The notes under the pieces: generated by a model
Databases searched by the model: none
What the model was told of the DNA's origin: nothing
Seen by the model: the letters and a program-made list of their open reading frames with translations, nothing else
Source: Dyadobacter sp. 50-39
GTDB taxonomy: Bacteria > Bacteroidota > Bacteroidia > Cytophagales > Spirosomataceae
NCBI GenBank assembly: GCA_001898145.1
Contig: MKSR01000008.1
Location: 248,001-312,000 of the forward strand
Length of the DNA: 64,000 nt
Direction: 5' to 3'
Translations under genes and position numbers: made by a program
Shown: positions 11,601-18,452 of the stretch, in pieces
Numbering within the stretch: position 1 is the stretch's first letter
How the letters are laid out: the number at the start of each line of letters is the position of its first letter

Positions 11601-12435
11601 GCAGGTTTTTGAAGCTGAGGAGACACTGGATGACGATCATCGGATAGCTGTAAAAATAAGTATAACCGATCGCAGGCAAATCTTTGATTTCACCGGCACT
11701 TCGGGCGTCCATCCGAATAATCTGAATGCCAATGTTTCCATTCTGTACAGTGCCATTTTGTACGTACTAAGGCTTTTGGTAGACAAGGAAATTCCTTTGA
11801 ACGACGGCCTGATGCAGGATGTGGAGATCAAACTACCCGAAAACAGTTTCCTGCATCCAAAATTCTCCGACGATCCCTGGCAATGCCCCGCCGTGGTGGG
11901 GGGCAATACCGAGGTGAGCCAACGGTTGGTGGATACATTACTGAAAGCATTTGGCCTTGCCGCTTGCAGCCAGGGGACGATGAACAATTTCCTGTTCGGC
12001 AACGAGCAGTTCGGTTATTACGAAACCATCGGCGGTGGCGTAGGTGCGGGTAACGGCTTCGATGGCCGGTCGGCGGTGCATCAGCACATGACCAACACGC
12101 GCATTACCGATCCCGAACAGCTGGAACGAAAATATCCGGTACGGCTGCTGGAATTCGGCATTCGTCAGGGCTCGGGAGGTACCGGGCGCTGGCGCGGCGG
12201 GGATGGGATCGTGCGGAAGCTGGAATTCCTCGCGCCATTGCAGGTAACCTTGCTCGGGCAGCACCGGCGGTACGCGCCGTATGGAATGGCTGGTGGCGAA
12301 GACGGGCATTGTGGGCGGCATATGCATTTTTCAAATGGTGTTATGAATGAATTGCCTGGGATTTGTAGTCTGAAAGTGCATGCGGGGGATGTTTTGACTA
12401 TTGAAACTCCTGGCGGCGGGGGATATGGTGTATAA
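8674..12435 (+). CDS. Fused hydantoinase A/B, 5-oxoprolinase-type ATP-dependent amidohydrolase
   Basis: About 1250 residues in the order Hydantoinase_A N-terminal, Hydantoinase_A and Hydantoinase_B, the arrangement of eukaryotic 5-oxoprolinase (ATP-dependent opening of 5-oxoproline to glutamate) and of some bacterial hydantoinases. Nucleotide-binding signatures are visible: WIDTGGTFTDCLAID near the N-terminus and ITFDMGGTSTDTALIDG near residue 360, plus SAGASPGPACYGAGGP. The B half begins near residue 745 (LQLFTNRFKAIADEMGVQLQ) and has NHPQYGGSHLPDITLI. The frame has no ATG near its start; I chose the TTG at 8674 (MKTTPETTWQIWIDTGG), while TTG at 8629 would add 15 residues. The exact substrate (5-oxoproline, a hydantoin or a related lactam) cannot be settled. 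The next gene is an NRAMP-fold transporter, which may import the substrate. Confidence 0.85.
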   Translation: MKTTPETTWQIWIDTGGTFTDCLAIDPAGNKTRTKVLSSSCLRGRITQKLNNNTYRFEASWPYDGALFKNYAFRLHGTTTPSRIVNIDRRQQTIILSDDLPFTQPADFEITTGEEAPILAARLLTRTPLDQPLPPIAMRLGTTRGTNALLERKGAKTLLVVTKGFKDLLYINNQQRPSLFQLDIPEPKLLYSEVLEVEERLDATGNVQEALDLAHFQSKARPADHESVAVSLLHSYQNPQHESQLAAWFRDNGAKYVSASSDLFPFSHYLRRTQTAVVNAYLDPILDRYLTNIQGALNDGSLQVMTSTGSLSEVSGFRAKDSLLSGPAGGMVAATHFARKLGFSKAITFDMGGTSTDTALIDGLPELKYITEIDGIEFHNPTLAIETVAAGGGSVCWFDGFSLQVGPESAGASPGPACYGAGGPLTVTDINLLLGKLETSKFSIPINADAAIARLEELRTDIQSQTGNLLSHHEILAGLESIANEKMADAIRKISVEKGINPNAFALVTFGGAGGLHACQLAELLDMDTVLLPYDGGLFSAAGIGEALISTIVSRQLLLSWTDASDTLSEWQDVLANQAAEILREQGINAFETVFCNVYLRFAGQENAIEIPYQGEKTLHAFEETYRAQFGYFPANARVEIESIKLKMQEQSPNVEPLSVFENGRKVAPSAHGKPFLTDLNLSEAAVFEWDNLQPGDQLDGPAILLNNTSTTYLPKGWKLVIQPGWDAVAWRTQTIEINSVQQSEEVALQLFTNRFKAIADEMGVQLQRTAFSVNVKERLDFSCALLDANGELLVNAQHIPVHLGSMGICGRLVREAIAIGPGDVVITNHPQYGGSHLPDITLIAGVFTEDGTLAGYVINRAHHAEVGGKTPGSMPPDATCLAEEGVVIVPQYLVKAGEFQWDALRALFTAGSYPTRSFLSNEADIVASLSALKKGSTQLLKLVENHGLETVRKYMTMLKQTAVSQLRHALQPLQGQVFEAEETLDDDHRIAVKISITDRRQIFDFTGTSGVHPNNLNANVSILYSAILYVLRLLVDKEIPLNDGLMQDVEIKLPENSFLHPKFSDDPWQCPAVVGGNTEVSQRLVDTLLKAFGLAACSQGTMNNFLFGNEQFGYYETIGGGVGAGNGFDGRSAVHQHMTNTRITDPEQLERKYPVRLLEFGIRQGSGGTGRWRGGDGIVRKLEFLAPLQVTLLGQHRRYAPYGMAGGEDGHCGRHMHFSNGVMNELPGICSLKVHAGDVLTIETPGGGGYGV

Positions 12436-12443
12436 ATTTTAAA

Positions 12444-12520
12444 TGCCACGAAGGCACCGCAGCGGCGGACCGTGAATGTTCACGAATGAAAACTTCGTGT
12501 TTCTTCGTGCCTTCGTGGCA
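12444..12520. repeat. Intergenic palindrome, TGCCACGAAGGCAC arms
   Basis: A perfect 14-bp inverted repeat (TGCCACGAAGGCAC at 12444-12457 and GTGCCTTCGTGGCA at 12507-12520) encloses about 50 bases and fills most of the 93-bp gap between the hydantoinase and transporter genes. Similar CCACGAAGGCACGAAG palindromes are, as I recall, dispersed in many Bacteroidota genomes. It could form a hairpin in the transcript and dampen read-through. Confidence 0.6.
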
Positions 12521-12528
12521 ACACAAAA

Positions 12529-13686
12529 ATGTCAAAAAACAAAAACGTCCTGCTAGGCGCCGCGTTCCTGATGGCCACCTCCGCGGTAGGCCCCGGCTTC
12601 CTGACCCAAACGACTGTCTTCACCGAAAAGCTGGCGACGAGCTTCGGCTTTATCATTCTGCTATCGATACTGATCGACCTCGCCGTTCAGTTCAACATCT
12701 GGCGGATCATCACCGTCTCCGGCAAACGCGCCCAGGACCTTGCCAACGAACTGTTCCCGGGCCTCGGTTACCTGCTCGCATTTCTCATCGTAGCCGGCGG
12801 GCTGGCCTTCAACATCGGTAATGTAGCTGGCGCAGGGCTCGGCATCGAAGCCATGACGGGCCTCAGCGTGCAAACAGGTGCTATTCTCAGCGCGGCCATT
12901 GCCATCGGCATATTTCTGTTCAAGGAAGCAGGCAAAGCCATGGATAGCTTTGCTAAAATCCTTGGGTTTGTCATGATAGCCCTCATTCTCTACGTCGCAT
13001 TCACTTCGCATCCGCCATTGGGTAGTGCCATTCAACACACCTTTTTCCCCGAAAAATTCGACCCGATCGCCACACTCACGCTTGTAGGCGGCACTGTGGG
13101 CGGCTACATCTCCTTCGCAGGTGCGCACCGCCTGCTCGACTCGGGCGTGCGTGGAGAAAATGCATTGAAAGAGGTCAACCGGGGAGCCTCAACCGGCATC
13201 CTCATCACCGCGTTGATCCGCTATCTGCTCTTCCTGGCCACGCTGGGCATTATCGTGGCGGGAGCCAGCATTAATCCGGACAACCCGGCTGCATCGGCTT
13301 TTGAAAACGCGGCCGGGGCCTTGGGCAAACAACTTTTCGGGCTGATGATCTGGGCGGCGGCCATTACTTCGGTGGTGGGCGCGGCTTATACGTCCATTTC
13401 CTTTTTGAGGACGTTCCACCCTTTTGTCGAGCAATACCAATCTTACATTACCATCGTTTTCATCCTCATTTCCACCATCATTTTCCTGCTCATCGGCCGG
13501 CCTGTGAAAGTGCTGGTTTTTGTAGGTACTTTAAATGGATTCGTACTGCCGATAGCCCTTGCTATTTTACTTGCCGCGAGCCGTAAACAGCGGCTAATGG
13601 GCAACTACAAACATTCCTTATGGCTCCAAGTGGCGGGGTGGGCCGTCGTGCTGATTCTCCTCGCCATGGGTTTTAATATATTCTGA
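12529..13686 (+). CDS. NRAMP-fold transporter lacking the metal-binding DPGN motif
   Basis: A 385-residue polytopic membrane protein of the NRAMP/LeuT-fold family with about 11 hydrophobic segments. In TM1, canonical metal transporters have DPGN; the aligned stretch here is GPGF (ATSAVGPGFLTQTT), so both the Asp and Asn metal ligands are gone. In TM6 the MPH ligand motif reads GAH (SFAGAHRLLDSG). Bona fide divalent-metal transport is therefore doubtful. As I recall, B. subtilis YcsG, an NRAMP relative, is encoded beside the 5-oxoprolinase genes pxpABC. The same neighbourhood here, after a HyuAB/5-oxoprolinase gene, suggests uptake of an organic substrate of that enzyme. The gene is 93 bp after hyuAB on the same strand. 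Confidence 0.8.
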   Translation: MSKNKNVLLGAAFLMATSAVGPGFLTQTTVFTEKLATSFGFIILLSILIDLAVQFNIWRIITVSGKRAQDLANELFPGLGYLLAFLIVAGGLAFNIGNVAGAGLGIEAMTGLSVQTGAILSAAIAIGIFLFKEAGKAMDSFAKILGFVMIALILYVAFTSHPPLGSAIQHTFFPEKFDPIATLTLVGGTVGGYISFAGAHRLLDSGVRGENALKEVNRGASTGILITALIRYLLFLATLGIIVAGASINPDNPAASAFENAAGALGKQLFGLMIWAAAITSVVGAAYTSISFLRTFHPFVEQYQSYITIVFILISTIIFLLIGRPVKVLVFVGTLNGFVLPIALAILLAASRKQRLMGNYKHSLWLQVAGWAVVLILLAMGFNIF

Positions 13687-13710
13687 ACTTAAAATGCTAA
13701 TTCCTTCACC

Positions 13711-15279
13711 ATGTATAAAATAATTTACCTGGCACTCTTATCATTTACAGCACACGTCGCTTATGCCCAGAAACCACGGGAGCTGGTCATTAAAATCGAT
13801 CCTCAAAACAAAGCGCAAAAGATCGACAACTTCGGTGCCGCCGGTGCCTGGTTTACCGAAGGCATTGCCAAAAATTGGCCTACGCAAAACCGCGAGCAAA
13901 TGGCTGAATGGCTGTTCAGCAAGGATTTCGACACCCATGGGAACCCCAGAGGCATCGGCCTGTCCGCATGGCGTTTCAACATCGGCGGAGGCACCGCCGA
14001 GCAGGGCGATAGCAGCGGCATTACCGATTTCCGAAAACGCGTGGAGTGCTTCCTGCGCCCGGACGGCACCTACGACTGGTCGAAACAAGCCGGTTATGTG
14101 TGGTTTACCAAGAAAGCGAAGGAATATGGGGTCGAAAATCTGATCGCATTTTCCAACACCCCGCCGGTGCAGTTTACAAAGAATGGGCTGGGGTATAAAA
14201 CCACGAAAGATTACATTTCTAACCTCAAACCGGAACATTACGGCGATTATGCCGGGTTTCTGGCAACGGTCTTGAAGCATTTCGATAGTGAAGGTTTGCA
14301 TTTCAAATACATCAGCCCGGTCAACGAGCCGCAATGGGACTGGTCGCACCCGCCCGGCCAGGGTGCCAAGCAGGAAGGCAGCCCCTGGCGCAATGACGAG
14401 ATCGCGCACGTGGCCCGGTCACTGGACAGCGCATTGACCGCCCACGGCTCCGCCTCCAAAATCCTCCTCACCGAAGCCGCCCAGCTCGATTACCTGTACG
14501 CCAAAAGCGGTAACGCTAACCAACAAACGCAAGCCTTTTTCGGTCCGAAAAGCAAGCTTGCCTTAACCAACCTGAAACATCTCCCGTCGGTGATTGGCGG
14601 GCACAGCTACTTCACCGATAAAGGCGACAGCGCCCGCATAGCGATCCGTCGCCACGTAGCCGACACCACCGCAAAATACGGCGTCACCTTCTGGCAAACC
14701 GAATACTCCATGCTGGCCGACGGCTACCGCGAAGGTAAAACCGGCCGCATCCCTGCTATCGATTGTGCTTTGTTCCTCTCCAAAGTCATCCACGACGACC
14801 TTGTCTACGGAAATGCCGCCGCCTGGCAGCTATGGAACAGCTGGGAGCCCGGCAACCCCGATTTCGATACGCGCTACTACCTCATCGCCCTCAACCCCGC
14901 CAGCAAAGAATACCTCGACGGCACCATCACCGCCACCAAAAACCTCTGGGCACTAGGCCATTACAGCCGCTTCATCCGCCCCAGCATGCACCGGCTGAAC
15001 ATCACCCGCAACGACAGCCTGACTCCGACACAGATTGCGCAGGATCTGATGGTTTCGGCCTACGCGAGTGAGAAAGAAATCGTGTTGGTGGTCATTAATT
15101 ATTCAAATGAAGAACGGGTTTTGAAGCCGGAAATTAGTGGGTTTAAGGCGAAGAGTGGGGAGGTTTATTTGACTACCGGGGAGAAGGGGGTTGATATGCG
15201 GCGATCGAAAGTTGAGAATTTGAAGGAGGGGGTGACGATTCCGGGGAGGGGGATGGCGACTATCACCACAAACAACTAA
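13711..15279 (+). CDS. Secreted GH30-family glycoside hydrolase
   Basis: A 522-residue enzyme with a Sec signal peptide (cleavage after HVAYAQ, about residue 20), so it acts in the periplasm or outside the cell. The (beta/alpha)8 barrel of GH30 is recognisable from IDNFGAAGAWFTE and SAWRFNIGGG near the N-terminus. The acid/base Glu is about residue 206 in SPVNEPQWDW and the nucleophile Glu about residue 331 in FWQTEYSML. A C-terminal beta-sandwich (about 430-522: ASEKEIVLVVINYSNEERVL) is usual for the family. The closest remembered types are endo-beta-1,6-galactanases, but subfamily and substrate are inference. No T9SS sorting domain is present. It starts 24 bp after the transporter gene. Confidence 0.88.
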   Translation: MYKIIYLALLSFTAHVAYAQKPRELVIKIDPQNKAQKIDNFGAAGAWFTEGIAKNWPTQNREQMAEWLFSKDFDTHGNPRGIGLSAWRFNIGGGTAEQGDSSGITDFRKRVECFLRPDGTYDWSKQAGYVWFTKKAKEYGVENLIAFSNTPPVQFTKNGLGYKTTKDYISNLKPEHYGDYAGFLATVLKHFDSEGLHFKYISPVNEPQWDWSHPPGQGAKQEGSPWRNDEIAHVARSLDSALTAHGSASKILLTEAAQLDYLYAKSGNANQQTQAFFGPKSKLALTNLKHLPSVIGGHSYFTDKGDSARIAIRRHVADTTAKYGVTFWQTEYSMLADGYREGKTGRIPAIDCALFLSKVIHDDLVYGNAAAWQLWNSWEPGNPDFDTRYYLIALNPASKEYLDGTITATKNLWALGHYSRFIRPSMHRLNITRNDSLTPTQIAQDLMVSAYASEKEIVLVVINYSNEERVLKPEISGFKAKSGEVYLTTGEKGVDMRRSKVENLKEGVTIPGRGMATITTNN

Positions 15280-15321
15280 TAATGTGTATTTTAGTCTTAT
15301 ATTTTTTCAAACAACAAGGCA

Positions 15322-16377
15322 ATGAAGTATGAAAGCATAAAAACCGATAGTGGCCGTACTACGCTATTCAGTGTTGAGGAGTTTTATGAAAAAATTGTAC
15401 TTGAAAATCATTGCTTTATTTGTGGTGCCCCTCCTCGCTCAAAAGAATTTAATAATGAACACATTCTCCCTGATTGGCTTTTAGCAAAGTATCAGCTACA
15501 TAGCCAGATCATAAACCTTCCGAACCAATTAGGCCAACTTTACGGCAAATACACCATTCCATGTTGTAAGGATTGCAATTCGGAACTTGGAGACAATGTC
15601 GAAATTCCGATGAGTCGGCTGTTAAAATTGCCCTATAATGAATTCAGTAGTGCACTGACCGATTCATATCAGAATATAAGCCTACTATTCCAATGGCTAA
15701 ATCTTATCTTTCTAAAAACACATTTAAAGGATATGCATTTTTATTGGTCTATGGATAAAAGGACACAAAGTGTCAAAATTGGCACGTCTTACGTGTGGGA
15801 GGCAATGCATCATGTTCACTGTATTGCAAGAGCCCATTACTCAGCTGCACAAATTACTCCACAAGCGATGGGCTCTATTTTTGTCATTCCTGGCATTCAG
15901 CACGTCTCCATCCCTCAGTTTTACTTTCATGATAACACAGCTGCTCAAACAATACTTTTCCGTATGGATGAAAAGATTATAATATGTGTACTAAACGACT
16001 CATGTGCTGTCTTCAACGTTCTTACAGAAATTCTCCAAAAAATTACTTCACCGGTCACACACTTTCAGATGTGTGAGCTGTTTGCAATCGTGACCCATTG
16101 CAACCTAAGTATCAAAAACAGACCTGTATTTTTTTCAGAAATCTCTGACAAAAGTGGTTACCAAATAAAAGCAGACCTTCCCCATCTCGAATTTGATAAT
16201 ATTAAAGCAGGAATCACAATCGGTGAATTGCTCTACTTTCATGTTAAGGATATGATAGATGAAAACGATTCTACCCGGCAATTTTTGGCCGAGATTAAAG
16301 AAAATAAGAGAACGTATTTGTTCGATGCGAATGGCGAATTTGTTGATCACGGAAACGATCTGAAATTAGCCACCTGA
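15322..16377 (+). CDS. HNH-like zinc-motif protein of an AT-rich patch
   Basis: A 351-residue cytoplasmic protein with no signal peptide. The N-terminus carries CFICG (Cys31, Cys34), NNEHILPDWLL (Glu46, His47) and PCCKDCNSELGD (Cys81/82, Cys85, Asn86). This C-x2-C ... EH ... C-x2-C-N order fits a treble-clef/HNH nuclease fold with a structural zinc and a catalytic His. The remaining ~260 residues are not recognised. Base composition and codon use are clearly AT-richer than the neighbouring GH30 and permease genes, a sign of acquisition by transfer. The flanking genes are a glycosidase and small orphan/toxin-like genes. A defence or mobile-element role is possible but rests only on motif and context. 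Confidence 0.7.
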   Translation: MKYESIKTDSGRTTLFSVEEFYEKIVLENHCFICGAPPRSKEFNNEHILPDWLLAKYQLHSQIINLPNQLGQLYGKYTIPCCKDCNSELGDNVEIPMSRLLKLPYNEFSSALTDSYQNISLLFQWLNLIFLKTHLKDMHFYWSMDKRTQSVKIGTSYVWEAMHHVHCIARAHYSAAQITPQAMGSIFVIPGIQHVSIPQFYFHDNTAAQTILFRMDEKIIICVLNDSCAVFNVLTEILQKITSPVTHFQMCELFAIVTHCNLSIKNRPVFFSEISDKSGYQIKADLPHLEFDNIKAGITIGELLYFHVKDMIDENDSTRQFLAEIKENKRTYLFDANGEFVDHGNDLKLAT

Positions 16378-16412
16378 CGTCACTTCGAGTTTCAAAATAT
16401 GGACTTGCTCAT

Positions 16413-16832
16413 TCAAATCATCTCCTCCTTCCTGCCAAACTCCCGCATCTTCCGCAATAACCGCATCAAAATCTCACTATTATCAATCGCGTACAGTGCG
16501 TGCTCGCGCGAGATGTTCCATTCGTGTGCGGGCCGGAGATAATGCATGAGCATATCATTTAGTACATGCTCCAATTCTACAAAGTCAACGTCGTCATTTA
16601 AGAAATCTTTGAGCAACTTGAATGCCGCTTTGTCCCGGCGCTGTTGATGAAAATCAGTGTGCATATCGATTGGGTTGATGATGGAATGCAGCAAAAAACG
16701 GTGCCGCACTTGCCGTTGTCCAACCCAAGTAAAGTCAACGGTGCCTACTCCGGTTCGGTAGTTGCGACACCGTTCTTTGCCGTCCACATCTCTACATGGC
16801 CAAAATGTGGCCGCGACTAGATGCGATAGCAC
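16413..16832 (-). CDS. Orphan hypothetical protein
   Basis: I do not recognise this ORF. Up to 139 residues are open on the minus strand. The C-terminal ~83 residues (from an internal Met at 16664: HTDFHQQRRDKAAFKLLKDF... EHVLNDMLMHYLRPAHEW) have a convincing amphipathic, charged composition, whereas the first ~28 residues look less protein-like. No signal peptide or membrane segment is visible. It faces the HNH-like gene tail to tail with a 35-bp gap and may be a decayed or recently acquired gene of the same accessory patch. The true start is uncertain. Confidence 0.4.
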   Translation of the reverse strand: MLSHLVAATFWPCRDVDGKERCRNYRTGVGTVDFTWVGQRQVRHRFLLHSIINPIDMHTDFHQQRRDKAAFKLLKDFLNDDVDFVELEHVLNDMLMHYLRPAHEWNISREHALYAIDNSEILMRLLRKMREFGRKEEMI

Positions 16833-17169
16833 TAAACTTTACTGGGATTGGACGGGATAAACTTACAGTCCTTGCCGTTAATTACAAAACCGCAACCGTT
16901 GAATTGACGACGAAATGAATATGCGGTTGGTTTCACTTATCAAGCAAAGTGACTTGAAGCTTATGGAAGAATTATCTTTGCATTCCATACTTTCAAAATG
17001 CCTGCGGTGCATGAAGGTCGGCCGCACGCCGTTGAGGGGTATCCCTTTTAGTGTACATGCGGGCATTTTTTTATACTGCAAGATCTTACGTAGGGTCGGA
17101 GCTCTCAAAGACAGGTAGTTCGACGATATTTCGCTAAATTCAAGTGCTTAAACAACCAGAACCGACGGT
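16833..17169. other. Gene-poor interval within the accessory patch
   Basis: No convincing protein gene was found in these 337 bases. A 67-residue plus-strand ORF (16915-17118) runs across the hairpin element at 16995-17073 and shows no recognisable domain, so it is not called. The interval holds that hairpin and the start region of the toxin/antitoxin-like pair. Confidence 0.5.
16995..17073 (+). ncRNA. Candidate structured RNA with terminator-like closing stem
   Basis: An 11-bp closing stem (AAAATGCCTGC at 16995-17005 with GCGGGCATTTT starting at 17059, one G-T pair) runs straight into a T7 tract. Inside are two small hairpins: CGGC/GCCG at 17019-17022/17028-17031 and AGGG/CCCT at 17035-17038/17043-17046. 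This resembles the 3' end of an independently terminated small RNA, or a terminator with an elaborate loop. No family is recognised and no promoter is assigned. Confidence 0.3.
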
Positions 17170-17646
17170 ATGAAAACGCAGAACGCAGATTTGAAAGAAC
17201 TGAGGGAAGAGGTTTCAACGGAAACATCGAAAAATACCGACTTCGAGAATGCATTCCAAGCGTTACTTGATAACCCATCGGATGAAAACCTTGATCTGAT
17301 CAACCTCTCGCGCGCCAATTTCGTCAGGTCTGCCGACAAGATGAAAGACATTATCTCAAAACTTCAAGCCATTACCTGGAAGCTTACTGACCCGACAGCT
17401 GACGACCTGAAATCTGTTTCCGAGATAATTTTTATCGGCCGGCAACTATATCAAAGCTCGGCTTCTATCATAGAATCTTACCAACCACTCTGGCATAAGG
17501 GGGTGATCATCGCTGAAATCAACGAGTTTAGGGATACCAATGACCACCTCTGCGAAGTACTCGACGACATTGAATCTGTCTATTTCAAATTACCACATTT
17601 GCCAGGATTTAATGACATCACACACAAGCTCCAATCATTGCAATGA
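17170..17646 (+). CDS. Putative antitoxin-like partner of the downstream toxin-like gene
   Basis: A 158-residue, mostly helical, acidic cytoplasmic protein (ELREEVSTETSKNTDFENAF near the start; DDIESVYFKLPHLPGFND near the end). No known DNA-binding motif is obvious. Its 3' end overlaps the start region of the next gene by about 35 bp in another frame, which implies translational coupling. Small size, acidity, overlap with a basic RelE-like partner and location in an accessory patch together suggest the antitoxin of a two-gene toxin-antitoxin module. The acidic partner is somewhat longer than usual antitoxins. Function is inferred from context; no homologue is recognised. Confidence 0.6.
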   Translation: MKTQNADLKELREEVSTETSKNTDFENAFQALLDNPSDENLDLINLSRANFVRSADKMKDIISKLQAITWKLTDPTADDLKSVSEIIFIGRQLYQSSASIIESYQPLWHKGVIIAEINEFRDTNDHLCEVLDDIESVYFKLPHLPGFNDITHKLQSLQ

Positions 17647-18052
17647 TCGAATCTATTGTATTGAAGCATTTAAGAAGCAGGTCGAAAAATTAAGGAAAAA
17701 TAACTCGTACAAAGACATCGATGAGGTATTGTTCCAATTCCTGAACAATAAGAGTATTGATCAGTTTCGAACCGGAACGCTCCTTAACAAGAGTTTGAGC
17801 CATCCCTATATCAAGCATGACATCAGCGGGCGAGGCGGGTATCGTTTATACTACCTGGCGGTGATCATTAATGAATGTCTTTACCTCGCATACATTCATC
17901 CGAAAACTGGCACTCACGGCTCGCAAAATACGACTCACGAAGCTCGTGCCGCCTTCTATAAACTTGTTGCAGAAGCCATTGAAACCGGCGCGTTATATCA
18001 GGTAAAGCTCGCTTCTGAGCGCCTGACGTTTTGTCTCACCCTTCCAAAATAA
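17612..18052 (+). CDS. RelE-like toxin candidate
   Basis: A basic protein of about 146 residues from the ATG at 17612 (MTSHTSSNHCNDRIYCIEAF); an earlier ATG at 17540 would overlap the upstream gene by more than 100 bp and looks less likely. The core has EAFKKQVEKLRKNNSYKD, then GRGGYRLYYLAVIINECLYL and AYIHPKTGTHGS. The pattern of a helical pair followed by Arg-rich beta strands (GYRLYYL ... LYLAYIHPK) is like the RelE/ParE fold. A conserved tail THEARAAFYKLVAEAIE follows. It overlaps the putative antitoxin and has no signal peptide. RNase/ribosome targeting, if any, is inference; it could also be a novel family. Confidence 0.6.
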   Translation: MTSHTSSNHCNDRIYCIEAFKKQVEKLRKNNSYKDIDEVLFQFLNNKSIDQFRTGTLLNKSLSHPYIKHDISGRGGYRLYYLAVIINECLYLAYIHPKTGTHGSQNTTHEARAAFYKLVAEAIETGALYQVKLASERLTFCLTLPK

Positions 18053-18063
18053 ATCACCAAAAA

Positions 18064-18111
18064 TTTGCGCAACTTAAAAGCTGCATATATATTTGCAACC
18101 ATTAAGTTGCA
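18064..18111 (+). promoter_or_regulatory. Promoter and operator of the arsR-SRPBCC operon
   Basis: TTTG at 18064-18067, a 20-bp spacer and TATATTTG at 18088-18095 match the Bacteroidota promoter pattern TTG-N17-23-TAnnTTTG. An inverted repeat TGCAAC-N6-GTTGCA (18094-18111) overlaps the -7 box and the expected start of transcription, the place where an ArsR-type repressor would block initiation. This puts the translation start of the repressor at ATG 18126, since an earlier start at 18093 would precede the transcript. Confidence 0.6.
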
Positions 18112-18125
18112 TATTTCGATCGTGT

Positions 18126-18452
18126 ATGAAAGGAGATATTTTTCAAGCTATCGCGGACCCCACGCGGAGGGCCATTCTGGTGCTCATCGCCACGCAGTCC
18201 ATGACGCCCAATGCCCTGGCAGAACATTTCGATACTTCTAGGCAGGCGGTTTCGAAGCACATTAAGGTACTTGCCGATTGTGAGCTGCTCACGCAGAATA
18301 AGGTCGGGAGGGAGATCCACTATTATTTCAATCCAGTCAAAATGAAGGAGTTCGACCACTGGTTGACGCAGTTCAAAAAACACTGGGAAGACCGTTTCAA
18401 TCAATTAGATCAACTTTTAATCAACCTAAATTCCGATTCCAATGAAAAGTAA
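18126..18452 (+). CDS. ArsR/SmtB-family winged-helix repressor
   Basis: A 108-residue winged-helix regulator beginning MKGDIFQAIADPTRRAILVL, the standard start of ArsR proteins that pair with SRPBCC/AHSA1 genes. The recognition helix is in FDTSRQAVSKHIKVLADCEL (about residues 37-56), followed by the wing VGREIHYYF. The Cys pattern of metal-sensing ArsR members (ELCVCDL) is absent, so it is probably not a metal sensor. The gene overlaps the next one by 11 bp and has its own promoter with an embedded operator. Autorepression of the two-gene unit is the likely mode of control. The start was chosen from the promoter position and family alignment. Confidence 0.9.
   Translation: MKGDIFQAIADPTRRAILVLIATQSMTPNALAEHFDTSRQAVSKHIKVLADCELLTQNKVGREIHYYFNPVKMKEFDHWLTQFKKHWEDRFNQLDQLLINLNSDSNEK

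Noticed and set aside
16915-17118. 67-residue plus-strand ORF
   Set aside because: It runs through the hairpin element, has no recognisable domain and an atypical composition.
17540-17611. Longer start for the toxin-like gene
   Set aside because: It would overlap the upstream gene by more than 100 bp and adds residues that mirror that gene in another frame.
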